Assembly (NCBI RefSeq): GCF_003049505.1
Contig: NZ_PYWN01000156.1
Coordinates: 1-33,217, forward strand
Direction of reading: 5' to 3'
DNA length: 33,217 nucleotides
DNA from: Metasolibacillus meyeri
GTDB lineage: Bacteria; Bacillota; Bacilli; Bacillales_A; Planococcaceae
Position numbers and translations under genes: made by a program. Under the pieces are notes generated by a model. The model worked only from the letters and a program-made list of their open reading frames with translations, made no database searches and had not been told where the DNA came from. Shown in pieces: positions 13,482 through 20,561 of this stretch (its first letter is position 1; every line of letters begins with the position of its first letter).

Positions 13482-14472
13482 AAGATTGCCCTTCCAACAA
13501 ATAACGTTGATGCTCTAATGTGTGCTGATACTGAAGTGAATAAACTTTACTACGCGCTAGCGCAGAAAATGCCTCATATAGCTGAACATCACTTAAAAGC
13601 TCAAATATTGCTTTGCGTTCATCCTCTATCCCTGTTTCAATAAGCATCTGTGCAATAATACCCACCGTTGCCTGCCTTAATTCATCTAGTGATATGCCTA
13701 AATCCATTAATCGATATAAGCAATTTACCGTATTTTTAGCATGAACAGTGGATAACACTAAATGACCACTTAATGCAGCTTGAACAGCAATTTTGGCTGT
13801 TTCCGTGTCGCGAATTTCGCCAATCATAATCACATCAGGAGAATGGCGCAAAATAGCCCTTAAGCCTTCTGCATACGTAACACCAGCACGCTCATTCACT
13901 TGGATTTGTACAATTTGCTCATAATTTTTTTCAACTGGGTCTTCTAATGAAATGACATGGCGCTTTAGCACTGTGCAACAATAGTGGATTAAAGAATAGA
14001 GGGATGTGGACTTGCCAGAACCTGTTGCGCCACAGAAAAGTAGCATTCCCTGTCTATGCTGCACAAGCTGTTCAATTTTCCCCGCCATGGCTGCATCATA
14101 GCTCAGCTCTATAAATGGCAAAGTTATATTTTGCTCTAGAATACGTATAATTAGACTTTCCTTCCCTAAAACAGAAGGTAATGTCGATATCCGAAAGGCA
14201 TAAACAGTTTGTGCAATTTCTTTTTGAAATGCACCACTTTGAGGCTTTCGTTTTTCGCTTATGTCGAGCGCGGATAAGAATTTATAATACGTAATAATTC
14301 TCATAGCTAACTCTTGTGGAAGCTCTCCTTTGACATACATTTTTCCATACTTTCGAAAAACAATGCTGTAACAGCCGTTTGCTGGGGACAAATGGATATC
14401 TGATGCACTAAAGGCTAATGCCTCCTCAATCAATTGCTCACTTTTTCTTACAACAATCGATTCTGTTTCCAT
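13459..14472 (-). CDS. comGA: Competence traffic ATPase ComGA
   Basis: The 337-residue GspE/PilB-type ATPase shows a Walker A motif GATGSGKST (148-156), an Asp box with LEDPVEKNYEQIVQIQVNE, Walker B VIMIGEIRD and the His box LSTVHAKN. It powers assembly of the competence pseudopilus at the inner face of the membrane. It is first in the comG operon, preceded by a SigA-like promoter at 14522-14550 and a ComK-box-like region. All motifs are intact, so loss of transformation here would come from comGG or comGE. Confidence 0.96.
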   Translation of the reverse strand: METESIVVRKSEQLIEEALAFSASDIHLSPANGCYSIVFRKYGKMYVKGELPQELAMRIITYYKFLSALDISEKRKPQSGAFQKEIAQTVYAFRISTLPSVLGKESLIIRILEQNITLPFIELSYDAAMAGKIEQLVQHRQGMLLFCGATGSGKSTSLYSLIHYCCTVLKRHVISLEDPVEKNYEQIVQIQVNERAGVTYAEGLRAILRHSPDVIMIGEIRDTETAKIAVQAALSGHLVLSTVHAKNTVNCLYRLMDLGISLDELRQATVGIIAQMLIETGIEDERKAIFELLSDVQLYEAFSALARSKVYSLQYQHTLEHQRYLLEGQSYANFTHS

Positions 14473-14521
14473 GTAATTACACCTCGCTTTCTATTTTTCG
14501 CTAACTAGCTATCTTAGCGCC

Positions 14522-14550
14522 ATTATAGAAAGGAAAAAAGCAGTTGAAAA
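14522..14550 (-). promoter_or_regulatory. comG operon promoter
   Basis: On the - strand TTTTCA (14550-14545), a 17-base spacer and TATAAT (14527-14522) lie about 50 bases before the comGA start. The weak -35 next to AAAA/TTTT boxes suits a ComK-activated promoter. Confidence 0.7.
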
Positions 14551-14600
14551 GCCGTTTTGCTAAAATAAATTTTTGACCTACTTTTTTAAATCGATATTTT
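14547..14600. promoter_or_regulatory. Possible ComK binding region
   Basis: ComK AT-boxes follow AAAA-N5-TTTT. One exact match lies at 14562-14574, a shorter AAAA-N4-TTTT at 14547-14558 overlaps the -35, and AAAT-N5-TTTT at 14588-14600 is a near match. The gaps between boxes do not equal the usual 8, 18 or 31 bases, and the region is AT-rich, so this is tentative. Confidence 0.35.
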
Positions 14601-14700
14601 AAATTTTGACTTTTTTTGTACACGCTTTAACTTTTACACACTGTTATCCAGACAACATGTTTCATCACTGTCAATTTTGGTTAACATAATAAATAGCTTG

Positions 14701-14723
14701 GTACATTCCCAAGAAAAATGTAC
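14701..14723. promoter_or_regulatory. Dyad between comG and yqgY
   Basis: GTACATT and AATGTAC form a perfect 7-bp inverted repeat with a 9-base spacer, about 35 bases upstream of the yqgY -35. It could be an operator for either divergent gene. It is the only clear dyad in the 14,551-14,756 stretch, which is otherwise AT-rich without genes. Confidence 0.4.
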
Positions 14724-14756
14724 ACTTCTTTGTCACAAAGAATATGGAAGTTCCAG

Positions 14757-14786
14757 TTTACTTTCTCCAGTGTAATCATTTATAAT
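14757..14786 (+). promoter_or_regulatory. yqgY promoter
   Basis: TTTACT (14757-14762), an 18-base spacer and TATAAT (14781-14786) lie about 47 bases before the yqgY start. Confidence 0.7.
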
Positions 14787-14832
14787 GGATTGGAGAAGAT
14801 TGTATCTGTATATAGAAGGAGGGGAATTACAC

Positions 14833-15075
14833 ATGAGCAATATGTATAAAGTTATGGCATTCTGGACAGGTATTTTCACTGTTTTATTCTACTTAGGTGA
14901 TATGTATGAGGTTTCGCTATTATTCTTAGGTAATACTGGATTATTCTTATTATTAGGCTTCTTAAACCTTTCAGAGCGCATGTATATGTACATTTTCGGT
15001 GCTTATTTAACGATTTTCTTCGCAGGGTTCACATACTACACAACATTTATGCACACACCTGGCGCAGGACATTAA
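14833..15075 (+). CDS. yqgY: DUF2626 family small membrane protein (YqgY)
   Basis: The 80-residue protein MSNMYKVMAFWTGIFTVLFY and onward matches B. subtilis YqgY nearly end to end, including the LSERMYMYIFGAYLTIFFAGFTYYTTF block and the PGAGH end. It has three short hydrophobic helices and should sit in the membrane. No role is established. The ATG at 14833 has AGAAGGAGGGGAATTACAC ahead of it; the longer frame upstream is not needed. Its place between comG and yqgX is conserved in Bacillus. Confidence 0.92.
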   Translation: MSNMYKVMAFWTGIFTVLFYLGDMYEVSLLFLGNTGLFLLLGFLNLSERMYMYIFGAYLTIFFAGFTYYTTFMHTPGAGH

Positions 15076-15114
15076 TCGCTCAATTAAAGCCTCACTAATA
15101 AATAGTTAGGATGC

Positions 15115-15145
15115 AAGCGTGGACAAATTCGTCCGCGCTTTTTTA
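15115..15145 (+). terminator. yqgY terminator
   Basis: AAGCGTGGAC and GTCCGCGCTT pair (one G-T) across AAATTC, followed by six T. A clear intrinsic terminator 40 bases after the stop. Confidence 0.88.
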
Positions 15146-15204
15146 TTTATTGTTTTTGTAACACGCCCTCTTGTTAGCCGTCTAATGGGCTAGGGGGAAT
15201 TACG

Positions 15205-15255
15205 ATGAAAAAACGATCCATCATTTGTTTAGCATTTCTGCTAATAGGTTGTTAG
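15205..15255 (+). pseudogene. Lipoprotein signal peptide stopping at the lipobox Cys
   Basis: A ribosome site (AGGGGGAATTACG) and ATG open a 16-codon frame MKKRSIICLAFLLIGC followed at once by TAG. The peptide is a complete type II signal: basic start, hydrophobic core, lipobox LIGC with nothing after the Cys. The downstream frames hold only the 21-bp repeat array. The simplest reading is a lipoprotein gene whose body was lost; a deliberately short peptide is the alternative. Confidence 0.6.
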
Positions 15256-15268
15256 TTCAAAAGTAATG

Positions 15269-15361
15269 ATTCGCTCAACGAAGCGGCAAATTCGCTCATC
15301 AAACCTTGATATTCGCTCATCCAATATCGGAAATCGCTCATCCATCAACCAAATTCGCTCA
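15269..15361 (+). repeat. Five-unit array with exact 21-bp period (ATTCGCTCA box)
   Basis: ATTCGCTCA occurs at 15269, 15290, 15311 and 15353, and as AATCGCTCA at 15332, so all five are precisely 21 bases apart. The 12 bases between boxes differ in each unit (starting mostly with TC). The array lies between the yqgY terminator and the yqgX terminator, in a convergent intergenic region. See also 26685-26780. Confidence 0.93.
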
Positions 15362-15377
15362 ATCAAACTAAAAGCAA

Positions 15378-15406
15378 GGAGACTATCTGCAGTTCAGACA
15401 GTCTCC
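15378..15406 (-). terminator. yqgX terminator
   Basis: GGAGACT (15378-15384) pairs with AGTCTCC (15400-15406), with TCTG/CAGA extending the stem after one mismatch. On the - strand it is followed by TTGCTTTTAG, just after the yqgX stop. Confidence 0.75.
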
Positions 15407-15411
15407 CCCTC

Positions 15412-16059
15412 TTAAAACCCATTCAAAAATGGATTTGCTTCCATTTCAGCAGCTGGCGTTGTGTAATCACCATGCCCTGGGTAAATAATCGTATCCTCTG
15501 GTAATGTCAAAAGCTTGTCATGGATTGATTGCAACAGGACAGACATTGAGCCACCAATTAAATCTGTACGCCCGATACTCCCCTCAAACAATGTATCACC
15601 GACAATGGCAAAGCCGCCCTCTTCAAAAATATAAGAAATACTGCCTGGTGAGTGCCCTGGTGTAAATACGGCTTTAAATGTGAAATCTTCTATGGTGAAT
15701 ACTTGCTCGCCCCGAATAATATGCTCGTCTTGTGGCTCATCAACAATGTAATTTGGCAGCTCTGCATATTTACCTGAACCGTTTTTCATCGGGTCCGCCA
15801 GCCATGCCACTTCCTTTTCATGCACATAAACAGGTATGTTAAAGGCATCACGCACCTCATTTACTGCTCCAATATGGTCAAAATGGGTATGCGTTAAAAA
15901 AATAGCGAGTGGCTTTAATTGATTCGCCTTGATGTCGCGAATTAAACGCTCACCCTCTTCACCGGGGTCAAAAATTAAACATTGTTTGCTTCTATTGCTC
16001 ACGATATAGCAGTTTGTTTGGATTGGCCCAAGTGGATATGTACGTGTACTTAATTTCAT
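15412..16059 (-). CDS. yqgX: MBL-fold metallohydrolase (YqgX, glyoxalase II-like)
   Basis: The 215-residue protein has the metallo-beta-lactamase fold motifs: THTHFDHIG, TPGHSPGS, VGDTLFEGSIGR and IYPGHGDYTT, supplying the His and Asp ligands for two metals. The short length and SIGRTDL block match the YqgX group, related to glyoxalase II. Its substrate is not established, though hydroxyacyl thioesters such as S-lactoyl-bacillithiol are suspected for such proteins. I chose the ATG at 16059, which has GGAGGTTTTAGAA ahead of it. Its neighbours yqgY and yqgW agree with B. subtilis order. Confidence 0.92.
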   Translation of the reverse strand: MKLSTRTYPLGPIQTNCYIVSNRSKQCLIFDPGEEGERLIRDIKANQLKPLAIFLTHTHFDHIGAVNEVRDAFNIPVYVHEKEVAWLADPMKNGSGKYAELPNYIVDEPQDEHIIRGEQVFTIEDFTFKAVFTPGHSPGSISYIFEEGGFAIVGDTLFEGSIGRTDLIGGSMSVLLQSIHDKLLTLPEDTIIYPGHGDYTTPAAEMEANPFLNGF

Positions 16060-16131
16060 TTCTAAAACCTCCATCAACTTTATCCCGCATTAACGGACAG
16101 TAGCGCAGCGTCAATGTTCATTGTACCGAAT

Positions 16132-16245
16132 TCTGTGCGAAAGCAAAGCGTCAGCAGATGTTTTCTGTTGCGAAAGCGAAGCGGCAGCAACAACAAAGCG
16201 ACAGGTACAGATGTTTATTGTACCGAAAGCAAAGCGACAGGTACA
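16132..16245. repeat. Cluster of hairpin repeats with GAAAGCRAAGCG core
   Basis: Units share a 15-base core at 16139-16153 (GAAAGCAAAGCGTCA), 16172-16186 (GAAAGCGAAGCGGCA) and 16225-16239 (GAAAGCAAAGCGACA), plus a 3' half unit at 16195-16209. The arms differ but pair: TGTTGC with GCAACA (16166-16192) and TGTACC with GGTACA (16219-16245). The cluster lies upstream of yqgX, between it and yqgW. Related units occur at 21606 and 32991. Confidence 0.85.
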
Positions 16246-16330
16246 GATACAAGACATCCACCTCAAGACTTGAGAAAAACCACACTGTCCGTAAAATTCA
16301 ACTAATACTCAGTCAGGAACGCGCAAAAAT

Positions 16331-16357
16331 CCTCACTGAATTGAAGTTTCACTTTAT
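16331..16357 (+). repeat. Diverged copy of the CACTGATTGAAGG repeat
   Basis: The 27 bases starting CCTCACTGAATTGAAG and ending TCACTTTAT match the repeat at 21644-21670 apart from one insertion and two substitutions. It lies about 85 bases after the hairpin cluster. Nothing else is recognisable between 16246 and 16402. Confidence 0.7.
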
Positions 16358-16402
16358 CTTTTAAATTGTATACGAAGTTCAAACAAACGTCACTTTTTCC
16401 GC

Positions 16403-16431
16403 TCGACAAAAGGCATAATAAGTTTTACAAT
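16403..16431 (+). promoter_or_regulatory. yqgW promoter
   Basis: TCGACA (16403-16408), a 17-base spacer and TACAAT (16426-16431) lie about 58 bases before the yqgW start. Confidence 0.7.
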
Positions 16432-16489
16432 AGAAGAGGAATATTGTTTGCGACATTCATTTTCTGATGTCGAAAGGAGTGTCTTTTTA

Positions 16490-16669
16490 ATGAATTTATT
16501 AATGGTTATTTTCGGTTTAGTGGCTATTTTTGCCGTAGTTGGTACATTCCAAGCAATTAAAGAAAAAAATCTTCTAGGTGTTGTTTTCAACCTAGGTACA
16601 GCAGCAATCTTCGGATGGTTTGTTGTGATGACTGTTCTTAATGCTGGATACCCACCAAAACTTCACTAA
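16490..16669 (+). CDS. yqgW: DUF2759 family small membrane protein (YqgW)
   Basis: A 59-residue protein of two hydrophobic helices (MNLLMVIFGLVAIFAVVGTF, then VFNLGTAAIFGWFVVMTVL) with the NAGYPPKLH end. It matches the YqgW/DUF2759 type by sequence pattern, size and place next to yqgX. The function is unknown. AAAGGAG lies about 10 bases before the ATG at 16490; a longer upstream frame has no ribosome site. Confidence 0.88.
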   Translation: MNLLMVIFGLVAIFAVVGTFQAIKEKNLLGVVFNLGTAAIFGWFVVMTVLNAGYPPKLH

Positions 16670-16682
16670 TAGCAACTAAAAG

Positions 16683-16712
16683 GACGAGCTGCACTTTGTA
16701 GCTCGTCTTTTT
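16683..16712 (+). terminator. yqgW terminator
   Basis: GACGAGCTGCA pairs with TGTAGCTCGTC (one G-T) across CTT, followed by five T. Confidence 0.9.
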
Positions 16713-16722
16713 ATATTGAAAA

Positions 16723-16767
16723 AAGGCTGTATAGAAAGTGGCACTCGCCTACTTTCTATACAGCCTT
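16723..16767 (-). terminator. ltaS terminator
   Basis: A perfect 17-bp stem (16723-16739 with 16751-16767, containing GGCTGTATAGAAAG) with an 11-base loop. On the - strand six T follow. It lies 4 bases after the ltaS stop and is the strongest terminator in the window. Confidence 0.93.
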
Positions 16768-16771
16768 GTCA

Positions 16772-18670
16772 TTACTTCATTGAATTTTGTATTAAGTTGC
16801 CTGTCGCCGAATCGTAGAAACGAAGTAAATCTCCATTAATAATCGCATCGGAATAGCCTAATTCTGTTGTTGCACTCTCAATTACCGGTTCACATACCGC
16901 AATATCAATTTGTTCGCCAGTCGCTCTATCGTAGCATGCGTCGCTTGCATAAACAACTTTGTCTGTAATAACTCGACCATCACGGAAAATCACTACATCT
17001 TCATGATCTTCAGAGAACAAGTCTGCGCCAAGCTGCATATCTTTCGACGTATCGATACCTAATAAGTGTAAAATTGTCGGACGTAAATCAATTTGTCCAG
17101 AAACCTCTTCCATTACTTGCCCGTCATTTGAACCTGGAACATGGATAAATAATGGCACAGATTGCAATAATGCACTGTCATACGGTGTAATAGCTTCCTT
17201 GTCTAAATACATCGCCATCGCCTTATTATGGTTTTCTGAAATACCATAATGATCACCATACATGACGATAATTGAATTATCATATAGACCTTTTTCCTTT
17301 AAATCCTCGAAGAATACTTTGATTGCCTCATCCATGTAACGAACCGTTTGGAAATAGCGGTTTAACGTACCTGAATTTGATGTGTACTCATCAATCATAA
17401 TATCCTCTGGATCCAGATAGAACGGATAATGGTTTGTTAATGTAATCATACGTGAATAAAACGGCTGTGGCATTTCCGTCATATGCTGTACCGATTGCTG
17501 GAAGAATGGAATATCCTTCATTCCCCAGTTGACAGCTTCTCCTTCGCCAACTTCATATGAATTCACATCATAGTACTTTTGAATATTTAATGATTGGTAA
17601 ATCATATCGCGATTCCAAAACGATTTATTGTTTGGATGCATCACGTTTGTAAAGTAACCGTTCTCCCCTAAGCGCTCTGCCATTGAGTTATACGTGTTAC
17701 CACCGTGTGTAAAGAATACGGCTCCTCGACCTAAACCAAATAGCGAATTCTCTACAATAAATTCCGAATCAGACGTTTTACCTAACCCTGTTTGATGATA
17801 GAAATTATTGAAATAATATGTGTCTTTATCCTTTGTTAACGAGTTTAAAAATGGCGTTACTTCTTGACCATTCATGTCGTTATTAATAACAAAGTTTTGC
17901 AATGACTCAAGCGATACAACAATTAAATTGCGTCCCTCGTATTTGCCAAACATTTCAGCATTTGGCTCCGCCTGATTTGCGCGCACATAGTTGTTCACTT
18001 CCACAAGCTCACTGCCATCGGCTAATGCGCGCTGTGCAGAAGATTTTGATTGAATATAAACATCATATAAATGATAGTTATACGTACCGATATTTTTTAC
18101 TAATAGCTCACGGTCAAAGCTACGTGTTAAAAGCTGTGGACGCTCTGTTTCTGCAAGTCCTAAATTTAATAATAAAATCGCCGCTGCTAATACAAAATAA
18201 GCGTGACGTATATCTTTGCGAATCGTTAATTGTTCATTTAACTTAGGCGCAAACTTCAATAAAAGTGCGATGAAAATCACATCGATAAAATAGAAAATAT
18301 CCCAAACATTAATAATAGCTAATGCAGATGTTCCTAAATCGCCAAAATTGCTCGTCTGGAACAATACAGGCAATGTAATAAAATCATTGTAGAAACGATA
18401 AAAAGCAACGTTTCCATACAGTACAATCGACAATATCAAACTCGTAATCAAAATATAACGATTGCGAGCAGTCGATTTCTTGAAAAATAGTGATAATCCA
18501 TAAGCAATTAATAAAAAGCTTATTGGATTGATCCATAAAATAAAGTATTGCATCCCATTTTCAATCTTCATATCAAAGCTTGTTTGATAAACGATTACTG
18601 TTTTAATCCATGTTGCAAGTATTGCAAAAGCTAAAATTGAATGTTTAGGCCATTTATTAATAGAATTCAT
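16772..18670 (-). CDS. ltaS: Lipoteichoic acid synthase LtaS
   Basis: The 632-residue protein has five N-terminal membrane helices (within about 10-170) and an extracellular sulfatase-fold domain (about 240-600). Visible residues include the metal ligand in VVSLESLQ (E255), catalytic Thr299 in GLGKTSDSEF, and MYGDHYG near residue 476. It polymerises glycerol phosphate from phosphatidylglycerol into lipoteichoic acid on the outer face. RALADG near 214-219 is a plausible signal peptidase site for release. It occupies the position of B. subtilis yqgS; other LtaS paralogues may exist elsewhere. AAAGGATGTTGAGGA precedes the ATG. Confidence 0.94.
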   Translation of the reverse strand: MNSINKWPKHSILAFAILATWIKTVIVYQTSFDMKIENGMQYFILWINPISFLLIAYGLSLFFKKSTARNRYILITSLILSIVLYGNVAFYRFYNDFITLPVLFQTSNFGDLGTSALAIINVWDIFYFIDVIFIALLLKFAPKLNEQLTIRKDIRHAYFVLAAAILLLNLGLAETERPQLLTRSFDRELLVKNIGTYNYHLYDVYIQSKSSAQRALADGSELVEVNNYVRANQAEPNAEMFGKYEGRNLIVVSLESLQNFVINNDMNGQEVTPFLNSLTKDKDTYYFNNFYHQTGLGKTSDSEFIVENSLFGLGRGAVFFTHGGNTYNSMAERLGENGYFTNVMHPNNKSFWNRDMIYQSLNIQKYYDVNSYEVGEGEAVNWGMKDIPFFQQSVQHMTEMPQPFYSRMITLTNHYPFYLDPEDIMIDEYTSNSGTLNRYFQTVRYMDEAIKVFFEDLKEKGLYDNSIIVMYGDHYGISENHNKAMAMYLDKEAITPYDSALLQSVPLFIHVPGSNDGQVMEEVSGQIDLRPTILHLLGIDTSKDMQLGADLFSEDHEDVVIFRDGRVITDKVVYASDACYDRATGEQIDIAVCEPVIESATTELGYSDAIINGDLLRFYDSATGNLIQNSMK

Positions 18671-19022
18671 TCCTCAACATCCTTTCTTTTTTTCCAAACC
18701 TTTACCTTAAGAATTTTAACTTAATTCAATAGAAGTCCCCCACTTCCGTATGTGACGGGACGCTTTCGATACAAAAAACATTGTTGATTCAAGTTAAGCC
18801 CTCGGTGCAATTACGCTGAGGCGCATTTGATTGCAGCAGCCACACCACTGCGCAACTAATATCCATTTCCCTATTTCTACTAATTTGAAACAAAATCTAT
18901 CTTAAGGCTTTTTATAAAATTTAGCAATAAAAAATCACGTATTCGCAAATAGGCAGAATATTGTAGCTAGATAGATGATTTTTCATTGTCCTATATTAGT
19001 ACGTTTCTTCAAGAAAAAGGTT
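18671..19022. other. Gene-free region upstream of ltaS with a structured segment
   Basis: I see no coding frame with a ribosome site. Between about 18735 and 18855 the base composition rises and inverted repeats appear: GTCCC with GGGAC (about 18738-18763), and CCTCGG with CTGAGG (about 18801-18821). A GC-rich stretch with GCAGCAGCCACACC follows. On either side the sequence is AT-rich. It may hold the ltaS promoter and leader, but no strong SigA match stands out. Confidence 0.5.
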
Positions 19023-19229
19023 TCACTCTTTCGATTCCCTCTCCAAGCGACTTGCTTCTTGACGAATTAAAAGTAGCGCTGTTTGGAAGTCACGAGGCGC
19101 CAATACATTCGCCTTGTACAGCTCACGCACTTCATCCTCCATCAGCATTAAATCACCTATGCGGTCAGTTGTATAAATATATGTGCCGTATTGCTTTAAT
19201 AGCTCATAAACATCAATCATTGATTTCAT
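19023..19229 (-). CDS. yqgQ: YqgQ family protein (DUF910)
   Basis: The 68-residue protein (MKSMIDVYELLKQYGTYIYT and onward) matches YqgQ over its length, including DRIGDLMLMEDEVRELY and ALLLIRQEASRLE. It is a small helical bundle of unknown role, suggested to bind nucleic acid. The ATG at 19229 has GAGGAGGGCAAGTAAG ahead and overlaps the stop of the cyclo-ligase gene (ATGA), so the two are co-translated. Confidence 0.9.
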   Translation of the reverse strand: MKSMIDVYELLKQYGTYIYTTDRIGDLMLMEDEVRELYKANVLAPRDFQTALLLIRQEASRLERESKE

Positions 19230-19813
19230 CTTACTTGCCCTCCTCGATTTGCTACACAATCTATATAGCCTGTTTCTGTAAGTATTATATGAACAGGAAT
19301 ATCATGTGACTCAAATGGCACCTGCTCGGCCAATTGCTCGCTAAAAGCAAGCGCAAGCAACGTCCCTCGAAAATCAGGTAAATACCTGTCATAGTAGCCA
19401 CCACCATAGCCTATGCGATAGCCCTTTTTGTCAAAAACGATTCCTGGCACAATGATTGTATCAATCGTTTCTCGTTCCACAAGCTCCGTCATAGCAGGCA
19501 TCGGCTCTCGTAAATCCATATAAACGGTTTCTAATTGATAAAACCCTTCAATTGCATAAAATGTCATCTCTCTTGTTTTCGGGTGACATTTCGGTACTGC
19601 AACCGTTTTGCCTTGCTGCCACAATGCTTCAATAATAGCAATTGTATCAACTTCAGGCTTCGAAGAAATTGTAACAGCAATCGTTTTTCCTTCTTGAATA
19701 GAAGGCTGCTGCATTAATTGTTTGCCGATTGCATGTGAACGCGTTCGGTAATCTGCATAAGAAATCGCCTCTAATTGAGCGCGCACTGCTTGACGTATCG
19801 TTTTTTTATCCAT
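19226..19813 (-). CDS. yqgN: 5-formyltetrahydrofolate cyclo-ligase (YqgN)
   Basis: The 195-residue protein shows family motifs: an N-terminal RQAVRAQLEAIS helix, the ATP-binding block TIAVTISSKPEVDT, and the C-terminal GIVFDKKGYRIGYGGGYYDRYL. It converts 5-formyl-THF to 5,10-methenyl-THF using ATP, returning stored folate to the one-carbon pool. Length is typical. GGGGAGAATGG precedes the ATG. It forms an operon with yqgQ, downstream of the rpmG terminator. Confidence 0.94.
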   Translation of the reverse strand: MDKKTIRQAVRAQLEAISYADYRTRSHAIGKQLMQQPSIQEGKTIAVTISSKPEVDTIAIIEALWQQGKTVAVPKCHPKTREMTFYAIEGFYQLETVYMDLREPMPAMTELVERETIDTIIVPGIVFDKKGYRIGYGGGYYDRYLPDFRGTLLALAFSEQLAEQVPFESHDIPVHIILTETGYIDCVANRGGQVR

Positions 19814-19842
19814 CCATTCTCCCCACCTTTTTTAAAGTAAAA

Positions 19843-19868
19843 AGCCAAAACCTCTTGGGGCTTTGGCT
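19843..19868 (-). terminator. rpmG terminator
   Basis: AGCCAAA and TTTGGCT pair, with a mismatch and CC/GG above. On the - strand five T follow. It lies 10 bases after the rpmG stop. Confidence 0.85.
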
Positions 19869-19878
19869 AATTGAGCAA

Positions 19879-20028
19879 TTACTTTGTTTCACGGTGAAGA
19901 GTGTATTTCTTCTCGCGAGAGCAATATTTTTTCAGTTCAAGACGCTCTGGATTGTTACGCTTGTTCTTTTTAGAAATGTAGTTACGTTCGCCGCAATCTG
20001 TGCAAGCTAAAGTAATGTTTACGCGCAT
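19879..20028 (-). CDS. rpmG: 50S ribosomal protein L33, RpmGA-like
   Basis: The 49-residue protein [20 protein letters not shown] and onward is L33. It keeps the first CxxC (CTDC) but the second pair is reduced to KKYCSREKK, so it resembles the zinc-independent B. subtilis RpmGA rather than a full four-Cys form. The ATG at 20028 has GGGAGGGTTAATA upstream. It has its own extended -10 promoter and terminator. Confidence 0.95.
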   Translation of the reverse strand: MRVNITLACTDCGERNYISKKNKRNNPERLELKKYCSREKKYTLHRETK

Positions 20029-20089
20029 TATTAACCCTCCCACTCTAATTAAGAATAAAAATTTTGAGCATGATTTATACGACTTTCCC

Positions 20090-20098
20090 ATTATAACA
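20090..20098 (-). promoter_or_regulatory. rpmG promoter (extended -10)
   Basis: On the - strand TGTTATAAT is a perfect extended -10, about 60 bases before the rpmG start. No good -35 is present. Confidence 0.6.
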
Positions 20099-20189
20099 TA
20101 AACCGAAAAAAAAGCTAGTATCATTTCATATTAAGTTACGGTATGGTAAAATGAAAGACAATTGCATCAATTTGATTGGAGCGTTCGAT

Positions 20190-20561
20190 ATGGAATTATC
20201 AATTATTTTAATGATTGTCGGTATTTTTTTTATTATTCTTTCCTTATTTTTACGAGATTCAACAAAAAAGGTAGAGAAAGAAGTAGAGGAATTGTCGATT
20301 AGCATTTTCCAAGAAACAAATCAATTAAAGCGTCGCCTAAAAGTTGTTGAAGAGGAATTAATGCTTGAGCCTAATTTTCAAGTAGCGAAAAAGAGATACA
20401 CACCTACTCAAACAACAGTGACGCAGCCTGTTAACGGCATCTTAGTAAGCCAAGTATTGGAGCTGAACAAACAAGGACTAGCTATCAATGAAATTAGCAG
20501 GCTATCCACATTATCAGAAGAGCAAGTGCGCCAAATCCTCGCAACAGGAGGGACTGTATGA
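20190..20561 (+). CDS. Membrane-anchored coiled-coil protein with helix-turn-helix-like end
   Basis: The 123-residue protein has one N-terminal membrane helix (about 2-24: MELSIILMIVGIFFIILSLF), a charged coiled coil (about 28-65) and a C-terminal segment LELNKQGLAINEISRLSTLSEEQVRQIL that resembles a small helix-turn-helix. This layout recalls SwrB/DUF6115 proteins, but I cannot confirm membership. The start at 20190 has GGAG upstream. The stop overlaps the next start (ATGA). Confidence 0.6.
   Translation: MELSIILMIVGIFFIILSLFLRDSTKKVEKEVEELSISIFQETNQLKRRLKVVEEELMLEPNFQVAKKRYTPTQTTVTQPVNGILVSQVLELNKQGLAINEISRLSTLSEEQVRQILATGGTV

Noticed and set aside
15074-15082. AATCGCTCA just after the yqgY stop, like a unit of the 21-bp array
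   Set aside because: It stands alone and its distance from the array (195 bases) is not a multiple of 21, so I do not count it as part of the array.
15269-15361. CRISPR array
   Set aside because: Repeats are 9-12 bases with 9-12-base spacers, far below CRISPR sizes, and there are no cas genes or leader.
15266-15411. Open frame of IRS heptads over the first 21-bp array
   Set aside because: Same effect of the 21-base period; no ribosome site before the ATG, and the boxes rather than the peptide are conserved between the two arrays.
18986-19309. Frame of 107 residues across yqgQ antisense
   Set aside because: It lies over yqgQ and the start of yqgN on the opposite strand, without a ribosome site or recognisable sequence.
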